Shown piece after piece: positions 1 through 7,918 of a stretch of 64,000 nt of DNA (positions are counted from its first letter, which is position 1; each line of letters opens with the position of its first letter). Position numbers and translations under genes: made by a program. The DNA is from B1SED10-75 sp964636865 (lineage in GTDB: Bacteria; Bacillota; Dethiobacteria; DTU022; PWGO01), in NCBI GenBank assembly GCA_964636865.1, contig CAZWVJ010000004.1:47956-111955 (forward strand). Reading direction: 5' to 3'. The notes beneath the pieces were generated by a model. The model did no database searches and was not told the origin of the DNA. It saw only the letters and a program-made list of their open reading frames with translations.

Positions 1-499
1 TAATTGTCATAGAAGTGCTAACTTTATCAAGAGGGATCCCTTCCATGAGAACTTCCAAATCTCTGAGAGAATCTATAGCTACCCCCACCCGACCAACTTC
101 ACCTTTAGCCATGGGATGGTCAGAATCATAGCCGATTTGAGTAGGCAGATCAAAAGCTATACTCAAACCGGTTTGTCCCTGCTCAAGTAAATAATGAAAA
201 CGCCGGTTGGTTTCCTCGGCAGAACCAAACCCGGCGTACTGGCGCATTGTCCATAACTTTCCCCTGTACATGGTAGGCTGGACTCCCCGGGTATAAGGAT
301 ATTTTCCGGGAAAGCCAAGATCCCGCAGGTAATCTGTTTCTTCCATTTCTAAAGGAGTATAATACCTTTCCACAGGGATCTCACTATCCAATTTAAATTG
401 TTTCTTTCGTTCAGGGCGTTCCTGTAATTTATTTTCTACTTCTTCATCCACTTCCTTTTTCTTCGCCTGAATTTCTTGCAGTTTACGTTTATCAAACAT
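1..499 (-). CDS. mutA: Methylmalonyl-CoA mutase, N-terminal part (partial at window edge)
   Basis: Cobalamin-dependent methylmalonyl-CoA mutase interconverts (R)-methylmalonyl-CoA and succinyl-CoA in the cytoplasm. Only the first 166 codons lie in the window; the gene runs off the left edge. The start is the ATG at 499, behind a clear AAGGAGG. After a basic, Glu-rich N-terminal tail of about 50 residues come the family hallmarks YPYTRGVQPTMYRG, MRQYAGFG and the substrate-site segment FDLPTQIGYDSDHP, typical of the large-subunit / split-domain mutase catalytic chain. It lies directly downstream of sucC-sucD on the same strand (58 nt gap), so the operon links succinyl-CoA formation to methylmalonyl-CoA. 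The cobalamin-binding part must be further left and is not visible. Confidence 0.93.
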   Translation of the reverse strand, partial: MFDKRKLQEIQAKKKEVDEEVENKLQERPERKKQFKLDSEIPVERYYTPLEMEETDYLRDLGFPGKYPYTRGVQPTMYRGKLWTMRQYAGFGSAEETNRRFHYLLEQGQTGLSIAFDLPTQIGYDSDHPMAKGEVGRVGVAIDSLRDLEVLMEGIPLDKVSTSMTI

Positions 500-557
500 G
501 GAAAACCTCCTTTATCTTTATATACCCGATTTTCCAACACCACCTACAACTACAATA

Positions 558-1424
558 TCAAAATATCTGTCTGACTAACTCGGGGATTTCAGAGGGAAGC
601 TCGGCCACCCTTGCTCCGGCTGAAACAAGAGCTTCTTTTTTACTTTCATAGGTCCCGCGCCCCCCTTCAATTATAGCACCGGCATGTCCCATCCGTTTTC
701 CGGGAGGAGCCGATTTGCCTGCCAAAAATGCTACAACCGGCTGAGATACATTTTTTTCAATAAAAGCAGCTGCTTCTTCTTCGGCACTTCCCCCAATTTC
801 TCCAACCAACACTACTGCTTTGGTTTCCGGATCTTGCGAAAATTTACTCAGTACTTCAATAAAATCAAGCCCTACAATGCGATCTCCACCCAAGCCTACT
901 ACGGTGGTAGTTCCCAGCCCGTTTTCTGCCAGCCGATCTACTATTTCATAGCAAAGAGTTCCGCTGCGGGAAACTACACCTACCTGCCCGGGATTAAAAA
1001 TCCGGTTAGGCATAATACCTATCTTGCATTTGCCCGAAGACACCAGGCCAAAGGTGTTTGGCCCCACAATCACAGCCTCCCGAGAATGAGCAAAATGCAT
1101 TATTTCCATGGCATCATGCAGAGGGATATTTTCAGGAATCATGACAATTACCTTTATTCCTGCTTCTATGGCCTCCAGGGCTGCATCACGAGCATAAGGA
1201 GCCGGAGTGAATAAAATGGTAGCTCCAACTTCATGTTCCCGGAGGGCAGCAAACACTGAATTATAAACCGGCACTCCTTCGACCTGCTGCCCTTCCTTTC
1301 CCGGGGAAACTCCGGCTACAATATTGGTGCCGTATGCAAGCATCTGCCGCGTATGAAAAGACCCCTGATTACCGGTTATTCCCTGAACCAAAACCCTCGT
1401 ACTTTCATTTATATAAATAGACAT
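558..1424 (-). CDS. sucD: Succinyl-CoA synthetase (ADP/GDP-forming) alpha subunit
   Basis: The alpha subunit carries the CoA-binding Rossmann domain and the histidine that is phosphorylated during succinyl-CoA / succinate interconversion. The 288-residue length is normal. Visible motifs: LVQGITGNQGSFHT for CoA binding near the N-terminus, GPNTFGLV in the middle, and GHAGAIIEGGRGT near residue 245, whose His is the phosphorylation site. Its ATG overlaps the sucC stop by one base (TAATG) and a GGAGG lies just upstream, so translation is coupled to sucC. Adjacent mutA suggests a succinyl-CoA / methylmalonyl-CoA role. Related CoA ligases (malyl-CoA type) share the fold, so the substrate is inferred. 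Confidence 0.92.
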   Translation of the reverse strand: MSIYINESTRVLVQGITGNQGSFHTRQMLAYGTNIVAGVSPGKEGQQVEGVPVYNSVFAALREHEVGATILFTPAPYARDAALEAIEAGIKVIVMIPENIPLHDAMEIMHFAHSREAVIVGPNTFGLVSSGKCKIGIMPNRIFNPGQVGVVSRSGTLCYEIVDRLAENGLGTTTVVGLGGDRIVGLDFIEVLSKFSQDPETKAVVLVGEIGGSAEEEAAAFIEKNVSQPVVAFLAGKSAPPGKRMGHAGAIIEGGRGTYESKKEALVSAGARVAELPSEIPELVRQIF

Positions 1425-2545
1425 TAATTAACCTCCTTCCTGCCCGTAGAAGCTTCCACAGCCCGACGAACCGCTTCCTCCATGGAACTGTATGCTTCAA
1501 TGCCAATTTCTTTTAACACCTGTCGTCCTTCCTCCTCATTGGTCCCCACCAGCCGGAAATACACCGGCAAATCAATACCCTTTTTTTCTTTAACAGCGGC
1601 AAATGCACGAGCCACGTCATCACAACGGGTAATTCCCCCAAAAATATTAACTAAAATTACCTTAGGATTAGTGCCCAGCATGAGTTCCATTGCCTGAGAA
1701 GTTTTTTCCACTCCCGCGCCCCCACCAAAGTCAAGAAAGTTAGCCGGAGTCCCTCCGTTATGCTGAACCAGATCAAGAGTAGCCATGGTAATACCGGCGC
1801 CATTGGCCATAACAGCAATATCACCACCCAGATCCACATAAGCTATGTCCATCTCTTGAGCCTTTTTTTCCAAGGCGGTTTTCTCTTGAACACGGGGTAG
1901 TTCGGGCTGCCTCTGCAAAGCATCGTCGTCTATATTCACCTTGGAATCAATAGCAATCAACTCTTCACCGGAAGCTGCCAGGGGATTGATCTCTACCAGC
2001 TCGGCATCAGCATCTCGAAACATATGATAAAGTTTTCCCAAAAGATCACTAAAACGACGTATTAGAGTTCCCTGCAACCCCATACGAAAACCGATTTCTC
2101 TACCTATAAAAGGATGATACCCCATACTTATATCTATGGGCCATTTAATCATTCCACCCTCGGGAACTTCTTCTACATCCATTCCTCCATGGTAGGAAGC
2201 AAGGATAATTGGCCGGCGGCTTTTTCCATCCACTGTTATGGCCAGGTATAGCTCCTGGTCGATGTTTACTTTTTGCGACACTAACAAACGAATTACCTGT
2301 TCCCCGTCTACTTCCTGCTGTAAAATACGTTCTGCTTCTTGATAAGCTTCATCCGGGCTATCTACAATGGAAATAACACCCGCCTTACCTCTTTTCCCGG
2401 AGAGAACCTGAGCTTTTATTACTGCTCCCCCAAGTTCTTCCGCCGCAATGCGAGCATCAGAAGGATTATCTACTACCCGTGATGTTTCCACCTTTACGCC
2501 GTACTGAGCAAATAAATCTTTGCCCATATATTCATATAACTTCAT
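1424..2545 (-). CDS. sucC: Succinyl-CoA synthetase (ADP/GDP-forming) beta subunit
   Basis: The beta subunit supplies the ATP-grasp nucleotide site and, with SucD, forms the heteromeric succinyl-CoA ligase. The chain has 373 residues, near the usual 380-390. It starts MKLYEYMGKDLF, shows KAQVLSGKRGKAGV (nucleotide-binding loop), LVEINPLA (metal/phosphate region) and the C-terminal GGITRCDDVA that contacts CoA and phosphohistidine. The ATG at 2545 follows AAGGAGG. It is the first gene of the sucC-sucD-mutA operon; its promoter must lie in the 259-bp divergent gap to the right. Confidence 0.93.
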   Translation of the reverse strand: MKLYEYMGKDLFAQYGVKVETSRVVDNPSDARIAAEELGGAVIKAQVLSGKRGKAGVISIVDSPDEAYQEAERILQQEVDGEQVIRLLVSQKVNIDQELYLAITVDGKSRRPIILASYHGGMDVEEVPEGGMIKWPIDISMGYHPFIGREIGFRMGLQGTLIRRFSDLLGKLYHMFRDADAELVEINPLAASGEELIAIDSKVNIDDDALQRQPELPRVQEKTALEKKAQEMDIAYVDLGGDIAVMANGAGITMATLDLVQHNGGTPANFLDFGGGAGVEKTSQAMELMLGTNPKVILVNIFGGITRCDDVARAFAAVKEKKGIDLPVYFRLVGTNEEEGRQVLKEIGIEAYSSMEEAVRRAVEASTGRKEVN

Positions 2546-2804
2546 GACAACCTCCTTAAATTAATATTGCCTATCATATTAGCAACTTACTTAACCCATC
2601 ACCAGTATTAACGAAATAAATAAATGTAAGTATCTAATTAAACCTATTCTAAAAAATTGAGATAAAATCCTGCAAAAGAGAAACCTCATAATTTTATTTT
2701 AAATTTTCAAAACCGATTAAGGGTATGCTATAATTAAGCCTAACTTAAAAAAATTGTTATGATTTAATTTCTTAATCTTATAATATATTGAAAGGAATTT
2801 TTAT
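2546..2804. promoter_or_regulatory. Divergent intergenic region between sucC and the P-loop/Asp23 gene
   Basis: A 259-bp AT-rich gap that must hold promoters for both directions. For the rightward gene a TATAAT occurs at 2729-2734 with a weak TTCAAA about 17 bases upstream (2706-2711). I could not identify a convincing -35/-10 pair for sucC. No riboswitch or clear hairpin was recognised. Confidence 0.4.
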
Positions 2805-3713
2805 ATGAAAGTGTATGCTTTGATAGGCGCAAGCGGAACAGGGAAAAGCCATCATGCTTCCCGGTTAGCTCACGAACACGAAATTTCTCTTATTCTCGAC
2901 GATGGCCTTCTTATTCAAAACAATCAGATCGTGGCAGGGTGGTCAGCCAAACGGGAAGCTACTCGTATTGGAGCCGCCCGGTGTGCTCTTTTGACGAATC
3001 GGGAGCATGTAACAGAAATACAACAAAAACTAAAAGAATTAAAACCAGCCAAAATATTATTAATTGCCACTTCAGAGCGTATGGCTCAGAGGTTAAGTCA
3101 AAAATTGGATATTCCCCTTCCCGAACAATATATTCACATTGAAGACATCCTTCCCTCAAAAACTATCGAAAAGGCTCTAAAACTAAGAAAAACTAAAAAC
3201 CGCCATGTAGTCCCCTTACCCAATTTTGCCATAAAAAAAGACTTTCCGGGTTACCTTATTTCTCCTTTGCGTTCTATATTCAATCGCTCCGGGCAAAAAA
3301 AGCTTTCCATGGAACGCTCTATTGTTCGCCCTGTATACAGTACATTGGGAAATTTCTTCATAGCGGAACAGGTAATAATAAATCTGGTTAATTATCTATG
3401 TGAAGATATGCCGGCAATTCAAAAAGTGAACAAAATTAAAGTCCTTTCCAATTCACGGGGAATAATTCTAGAAATAGAACTCACCCTATACCTTTTTCCA
3501 AACATGAAAGATATACTGATGGAAGCCCAGAAAATAGTCAAAGAACAGCTAGAATATCTAACCGGTTTCTACCTTAAAGAAGTAAATGTTTCGGCAATAA
3601 AATTATCTTTAGAGTTACCCGAGTTCTCTAAAAAAACACAGAAAAGTGAAGATTCTTCTGCTGAGGTTGAGATGAAACAAATGAGCCCTGCTAGCAATAT
3701 ATCCGAAAGCTAA
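2805..3713 (+). CDS. P-loop nucleotide-binding protein with C-terminal Asp23/Gls24-like domain
   Basis: A 302-residue protein with two parts. Residues 1-150 form a P-loop NTPase-like domain with a textbook Walker A (GASGTGKS at 8-15) and a DDGLLI segment that could hold acidic catalytic residues. Residues ~165-290 resemble the Asp23/Gls24 family (RPVYSTLGNFFIAEQVI, then alternating strands and helices ending in LKEVNVSAIKL), a fold found in Firmicute envelope-stress and membrane-adaptor proteins. A short charged tail follows. The substrate is unknown. It is monocistronic and divergent from sucCD-mutA, with a convergent neighbour to the right. The start ATG follows AAGGAA. Confidence 0.75.
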   Translation: MKVYALIGASGTGKSHHASRLAHEHEISLILDDGLLIQNNQIVAGWSAKREATRIGAARCALLTNREHVTEIQQKLKELKPAKILLIATSERMAQRLSQKLDIPLPEQYIHIEDILPSKTIEKALKLRKTKNRHVVPLPNFAIKKDFPGYLISPLRSIFNRSGQKKLSMERSIVRPVYSTLGNFFIAEQVIINLVNYLCEDMPAIQKVNKIKVLSNSRGIILEIELTLYLFPNMKDILMEAQKIVKEQLEYLTGFYLKEVNVSAIKLSLELPEFSKKTQKSEDSSAEVEMKQMSPASNISES

Positions 3714-3774
3714 ATAAGGTCAAGGTATATCCTTTAACCTTTCTTCCCCGTTAAAAAACTTACTCTGGAAATTG

Positions 3775-4344
3775 TTATGAACAAGCTTCATGTTGGCTAA
3801 AGTTGCCATTTACAAAATCTTTGCCCAGACGGAGGGTTTGTACAAAACGAGGTAATAGTTTTTTCCGTTCTGCAGGTAAAAAAGAATCCAGGCATTCTTC
3901 AATAAAATCTACCGATAAAACATTGCTTGCTCCAAGAAAAGCCCCCAGCATGGCAATATTACTCATTTTTTTATCGCCTGCATTTTCAGCCAGCTTTTGG
4001 GTGGGAACCATAACAATCTTTATATCATCACGAGGATTTTCTACCTTGTTCACTATAGTACTATTAACCAATAACAGTCCTTCGGAAGGAAGGTAAGCCT
4101 GAAACTTTTCCATGGCGGGAAGATTCATAGCCAAAACTGCTGTAGGCTTATCTACGATTGGTGAACCTATTATTTCATCAGAAAAAACTACCGTACAATT
4201 AGCCGTACCTCCTCGCATCTCTACACCGTAAGAAGGCATCCAGGTTACGTGAAGACCGGCCTTCATAGCACTATAAGCCAACAAATCTCCCATTAAAAGG
4301 ACCCCCTGGCCCCCAAACCCGGACATAACCACTGTATATTCCAA
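3775..4344 (-). CDS. korC: 2-oxoacid:ferredoxin oxidoreductase, gamma subunit (Kor/Vor type)
   Basis: The gamma subunit completes the TPP enzyme that oxidatively decarboxylates a 2-oxoacid to acyl-CoA and reduces ferredoxin, or runs in reverse. The sequence has the family signature SGFGGQGVLLMGD at the N-terminus followed by PSYGVEMRGGTANC. I place the start at the TTG at 4344, eight bases after GGAGG, giving 189 residues. A TTG at 4359 is in frame but overlaps the ribosome site. It is the last gene of korD-korA-korB-korC. Substrate (2-oxoglutarate or branched-chain 2-oxoacid) cannot be settled from sequence; the nearby succinyl-CoA genes favour 2-oxoglutarate. Confidence 0.85.
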   Translation of the reverse strand: MEYTVVMSGFGGQGVLLMGDLLAYSAMKAGLHVTWMPSYGVEMRGGTANCTVVFSDEIIGSPIVDKPTAVLAMNLPAMEKFQAYLPSEGLLLVNSTIVNKVENPRDDIKIVMVPTQKLAENAGDKKMSNIAMLGAFLGASNVLSVDFIEECLDSFLPAERKKLLPRFVQTLRLGKDFVNGNFSQHEACS

Positions 4345-4380
4345 GAGCAATACCTCCAATCTTTATTTATAACTCTCTGA

Positions 4381-5160
4381 TTATTCTTCATCTACATTCC
4401 GGTCTTGATCAACAGGAGCCTTAAAAACCCCTAAAGGATATACCTCCAACATGGTTTCCTCCATTCTCTCTACAGCCTTATCAGGAGGTAATCGCCAATT
4501 TGTGGGGCAAGCTGAAATAAACTCAATGAGGGAAAATCCTTTTCCCTGTATTTGCAATTCCATGCTCCGCCGTACTGCTTTGCGTGCTTGTTTAATTAAT
4601 TTAGGGGTATGGCAGGCTACTCTTTCTACATAAGCACTACCCTCTAAAGAAGCAATCATCTCCGCCACCCGCAGGGGGTATCCGTCACTCTGATAATTTC
4701 TTCCCAAGGGAGAGGTGGTAGTTTTTTGTCCACTGAGGGTAGTGGGAGCCATCTGTCCCCCTGTCATTCCATAAACACTGTTATTCACAAAAAATACAGT
4801 CATATTTTCTCCCCGATTAGCCGCATGAATTATCTCTGAAGTGCCAATGGCTCCCAAATCCCCATCACCCTGATAAGTAAATACCACGCTATCAGGCGAA
4901 GCCCTTTTTAAACCAGTTGCCAGAGCAGGGGCTCTCCCATGAGGAGCTTCGCAAGCATCCACCGCAATATAATTATATAAAAACACCCCACAACCTACAC
5001 CGATAACAGCAACCGCTTGAGAAGCAATTTCGTAAAAGTCGATACTTTCAGCAATAAGTCGATGAATAACCCCGTGATGACAACCCGGGCAAAAGTGAAA
5101 CGGATTGGGCTTTAAACAAGAGGGTTTGCTAAATACTTTTTTTTCAGCTGCCTGCGACAT
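4381..5160 (-). CDS. korB: 2-oxoacid:ferredoxin oxidoreductase, beta subunit (TPP-binding)
   Basis: This subunit binds thiamine diphosphate and part of the catalytic site. Seen: PFHFCPGCHHG near the N-terminus, GDGDLGAIGTSE (TPP/Mg motif) and VNNSVYGMTGGQM, all characteristic of Kor/Vor beta chains of about 260 residues. The reading frame is open to 5229, but the ATG at 5160 is preferred: it has a GGGTGA site, matches family length (259 residues), and overlaps the korA stop by only 17 nt. The longer start would add a Lys-rich extension encoded inside korA. Translation is probably coupled to korA. Confidence 0.87.
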   Translation of the reverse strand: MSQAAEKKVFSKPSCLKPNPFHFCPGCHHGVIHRLIAESIDFYEIASQAVAVIGVGCGVFLYNYIAVDACEAPHGRAPALATGLKRASPDSVVFTYQGDGDLGAIGTSEIIHAANRGENMTVFFVNNSVYGMTGGQMAPTTLSGQKTTTSPLGRNYQSDGYPLRVAEMIASLEGSAYVERVACHTPKLIKQARKAVRRSMELQIQGKGFSLIEFISACPTNWRLPPDKAVERMEETMLEVYPLGVFKAPVDQDRNVDEE

Positions 5161-6223
5161 TTTTTTCACCCACTTCACATAGTTTGTCAATTTCTTCTTC
5201 AATTTCACCGGGTGTAGGAATAGCTCCACCCGGATATCCTTTGAAATATATTTCTCCTTCTTTGGCAGCAGCCAACCTTACATCATCTACCATTTGTCCG
5301 GTATTCATTTCCACTACCAGGGCTCGACCGGTTTGCTTTACCGCATTACGGATCGTTTCCACCGGAAACGGGTAAAGAGTTATAGGCCTTACCATGCCTA
5401 CATTTACACCCCTCTGGCGAGCTTTTTTAACCGCCGTTTGAACTACCCGTGAACAGGATCCAAATGAGACAAGCACTAACTCTGCATTCTCCGGCAAATC
5501 CACTTCAGCCCGGACTTCATTTTTAGAAAGCTCTTGATATTTTTCATGCATTTTCCAATTATGCTCGTACATCTCGCCTTCTTTGAGGTATAAAGATTTT
5601 ATGAGTTGCGGAGATCTCCCTTTAGCTCCCGTTACAGCCCAGGGCTTGGGTGGCACTTTTGATAAGCGATTTTCAATTATCATGGGCTCTTTCATCTGCC
5701 CCAGGATAGCATCGGTTAAGATCATGGCCGGGTTGCGGTAAGCATCAGCCAGATGAAAAGCTTCCATAGTAAGATCGTACATTTCCTGCACAGAATTTGG
5801 CGCAAGTACAATCACACGATAGTCTCCATGCCCCCCACCATGAGTAGCCTGTTTGTAGTCTCCCTGCGTGGGGGCAATACCACCTAATCCCGGTCCACTG
5901 CGGGTAACGTTCACTATTACCCCCGGAAGCTCAGAACCCGCCATATAAGATATGCCTTCCTGCATAAGAGATATTCCCGGCCCCGAAGAAGATGTCATAG
6001 CTCTTTCTCCTGCAGCAGCTGCACCCATTAACATGTTTATAGAAGCCAATTCACTTTCTGCCTGAATAAATACTCCTCCCGCCCGGGGAAGATGTTCGGA
6101 AAGATACTCGGGGATATCGTTTTGAGGTGTTATGGGATAACCGAAATAAAAACGACATCCTGCCTGTATTGCTCCTTGGGCTAAAGCCACACACCCCCTG
6201 ATTAAAACTCTTTCATCCGGCAC
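5144..6223 (-). CDS. korA: 2-oxoacid:ferredoxin oxidoreductase, alpha subunit
   Basis: The alpha chain (359 residues from the preferred start) holds the domain contacting the substrate and pyrimidine ring of TPP. Motifs: FYFGYPITPQNDI near residue 28, TSSSGPGISLMQEGISY, and GGHGDYRVIVLAPNSVQEM, all typical of KorA/VorB. The GTG at 6223 is chosen because AAGGAG lies eight bases upstream; the GTG at 6232 overlaps that site. A strong hairpin separates it from the upstream ferredoxin gene, so expression relative to korD may be attenuated. It overlaps korB. Confidence 0.87.
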   Translation of the reverse strand: MPDERVLIRGCVALAQGAIQAGCRFYFGYPITPQNDIPEYLSEHLPRAGGVFIQAESELASINMLMGAAAAGERAMTSSSGPGISLMQEGISYMAGSELPGVIVNVTRSGPGLGGIAPTQGDYKQATHGGGHGDYRVIVLAPNSVQEMYDLTMEAFHLADAYRNPAMILTDAILGQMKEPMIIENRLSKVPPKPWAVTGAKGRSPQLIKSLYLKEGEMYEHNWKMHEKYQELSKNEVRAEVDLPENAELVLVSFGSCSRVVQTAVKKARQRGVNVGMVRPITLYPFPVETIRNAVKQTGRALVVEMNTGQMVDDVRLAAAKEGEIYFKGYPGGAIPTPGEIEEEIDKLCEVGEKNVAGS

Positions 6224-6353
6224 GCAACTCACTCCTTATTAGACAATAACCATCTCTGCCATGTTTTTTTATTAATATAGCTCATTAAATATTAATAAGT
6301 TCTTTGGTAAATTAAACACCGATATCCCTGAAATTTTTACCTAAAATATACAT

Positions 6354-6378
6354 AAAAAAAGAAGACACCGTCTTCTTT
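6354..6378 (-). terminator. Intra-operon terminator/attenuator between korD and korA
   Basis: A 9-bp perfect stem (AAAGAAGAC / GTCTTCTTT, 3-nt loop) is followed on the minus strand by a run of T residues, a canonical Rho-independent terminator. It sits between the stop of the ferredoxin gene and korA. Either readthrough feeds korABC or korA has its own promoter in 6232-6350. Confidence 0.75.
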
Positions 6379-6395
6379 AAAGCAGCCTTCCTACA

Positions 6396-6605
6396 CTATT
6401 TATAAACCTCGATGACTACATCCGGACAAATTTCGGCGCATAACTTACAAGCTTTGCAATCATCATCCTTTTCAGGCTTAAAACTGGCCACGGGAAAGCC
6501 TTTGCGATTATAAGTATTATTAATAGTAATAAGCTCTTGGGGGCAAACCGACACACAGTAGCCGCAACCCTTGCATCTTTCAATATCCATAACTATTTTC
6601 CCCAT
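6396..6605 (-). CDS. korD: 2[4Fe-4S] ferredoxin, delta subunit of the 2-oxoacid oxidoreductase
   Basis: A 69-residue ferredoxin with two CxxCxxCxxxCP clusters (CKGCGYCVSVCP near residue 12 and CKACKLCAEICP near residue 50), each ligating a [4Fe-4S] cluster. The DIERCKGCGYC start and single-domain size match KorD/VorD electron-transfer subunits, which accept electrons from the TPP site. Location immediately upstream of korABC supports this. It is separated from korA by a terminator-like hairpin, so it may be made in excess. It could also serve as a free ferredoxin. Confidence 0.85.
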   Translation of the reverse strand: MGKIVMDIERCKGCGYCVSVCPQELITINNTYNRKGFPVASFKPEKDDDCKACKLCAEICPDVVIEVYK

Positions 6606-6906
6606 GGCTTATCCTTTCGCCTCCTTCTTCCAACATTCCCATGATTCTTAACGTTAGTCTATATCATAAATGAAACTTACCGTTTAAGTCAACCTTTTAT
6701 TTGGCCATCTGCGCCATTTAGATAATTTCAGTTAATTGACAAAGTAAATGCAACCCCCACCGGGAGAATGGGTTGCATTTAGTCTTGCAAATGGGAGGGG
6801 TTGTATTTATTTTGTCAGGAAAATTGACGGACATATTGCTATTTATATAACAAATACCTTTTTAAAGTATAATCTTCATCCCATCAATATTACATTTTTT
6901 AAGGTT
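6606..6906 (-). promoter_or_regulatory. korD upstream region with competing inverted repeats
   Basis: No gene lies in these 301 bp. It holds three related arms: 6738-6758, 6770-6780 and 6797-6816. The first can pair perfectly with the second (11 bp, AAATGCAACCC / GGGTTGCATTT) or, nearly perfectly over about 20 bp, with the third. On the minus strand the order third-second-first would create two mutually exclusive hairpins ahead of korD, as in attenuators. The short hairpin could equally be the fdhD terminator. No known riboswitch consensus was recognised. Confidence 0.4.
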
Positions 6907-7743
6907 TTACGGTTCATGTTCGGCGCAACTTCCTCCCTTATTGGAATTATCCATTACTATTCTTTCCGGGCAGCTGTAGATATTAAGGCGTTGATTTCGG
7001 GCAAACCCCACCATGGTAATAGACATTTTTTCCGCCAAATCAACACCCAGGGTAGTGGGAGCTGCCCGAGAAACTACCACCGGTATTTGCAGCTTGGCAG
7101 CTTTTAACATCATCTCCGATGAAATCCGTCCACTGGAAATAAGTACTTTATCTGTAAGGGAAATATCGTTCCAAAAACATTGACCCACAATTTTATCTAG
7201 AGCATTATGTCTGCCCACATCCTCGGTAAATATTTGGATCCCCTTTTCATCGCCAAGGGCTGCACTGTGAACACCACCCGTTTCTCTAAATATTTGTGCC
7301 TTTTCTTGCATAGATTTAACCAGGAAAAGAATCCAGGAAGCATCAACCCGAAATTCGTCATTTGCAGGCCTGCTGCGCAAGGAATCCCACGCGCTAAAAA
7401 AAGTTGAACCTTTTCCACAACCGGTGGTGATGGTACGGCGCCCGTATAATTGCTCTGCCCAAGCTATCTTATCTTCCTTACTACTAACATATACCAAGCC
7501 TTTCTCTGAATCAGCATGGAGGTTTAACACCTCGTCTTTGCTTTCTAAAAACCCTTCGGAACATAAAAAGCCCAGGGCCAAATATTCTAAATCCTCGGGA
7601 GTGGTCATCATGGTTACCAATTCTTTATCATTTAAAAATATAGTCACCGGTTCTTCCCTGGCTACTTTATCTTCCATCTTTTCGGGAATACCTTTTCTAA
7701 CTTTGATGATCTCTCGCGGGGCATAATTATAATTTTGCTCCAC
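6907..7743 (-). CDS. fdhD: Formate dehydrogenase accessory sulfurtransferase FdhD
   Basis: FdhD transfers sulfur from a cysteine desulfurase to the molybdenum/tungsten bis-pyranopterin cofactor so that FdhA becomes active. The 278-residue chain shows TTGCGKGSTF (cysteine loop), EDVGRHNALDKIVG and SSGRISSEMMLKAA followed by VVSRAAPT, all diagnostic. It is downstream of the selenocysteine fdhA with a 175-nt gap that includes a possible terminator, so it may be co-transcribed by readthrough. The presence of fdhD supports fdhA (7919-10585) being a true formate dehydrogenase. Confidence 0.95.
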   Translation of the reverse strand: MEQNYNYAPREIIKVRKGIPEKMEDKVAREEPVTIFLNDKELVTMMTTPEDLEYLALGFLCSEGFLESKDEVLNLHADSEKGLVYVSSKEDKIAWAEQLYGRRTITTGCGKGSTFFSAWDSLRSRPANDEFRVDASWILFLVKSMQEKAQIFRETGGVHSAALGDEKGIQIFTEDVGRHNALDKIVGQCFWNDISLTDKVLISSGRISSEMMLKAAKLQIPVVVSRAAPTTLGVDLAEKMSITMVGFARNQRLNIYSCPERIVMDNSNKGGSCAEHEP

Positions 7744-7882
7744 AATGCCACCTCCGGAACTATCTTTATTTTGAAACCACCTAAAATAGCAAAATTACCT
7801 TCAGACGTTTCAGTGGTTAGAACTATCCCGCAGCCTATCCAGCCACCACATTTTTCTAAATACTCAGGTAAATATAAAGCAC

Positions 7883-7912
7883 AGCCTGACCTTGTTTTTT
7901 GAAGGCCAGGCT
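7883..7912 (-). terminator. Hairpin downstream of fdhA
   Basis: An imperfect stem (AGCCTGACCTT pairs with AAGGCCAGGCT) lies just after the fdhA stop. The longer T run is on the plus strand; the minus-strand tail is only moderately T-rich. It may be a leaky terminator between fdhA and fdhD. Confidence 0.5.
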
Positions 7913-7918
7913 GATTTT

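Noticed and set aside
5161..5229. Longer start for korB at 5229
   Set aside because: It would overlap korA by 86 nt and add a Lys-rich extension not typical of the family; the ATG at 5160 fits better.
6748..7107. 119-residue plus-strand reading frame over the fdhD 3' end
   Set aside because: It overlaps fdhD on the opposite strand, has no ribosome site and no recognisable family.
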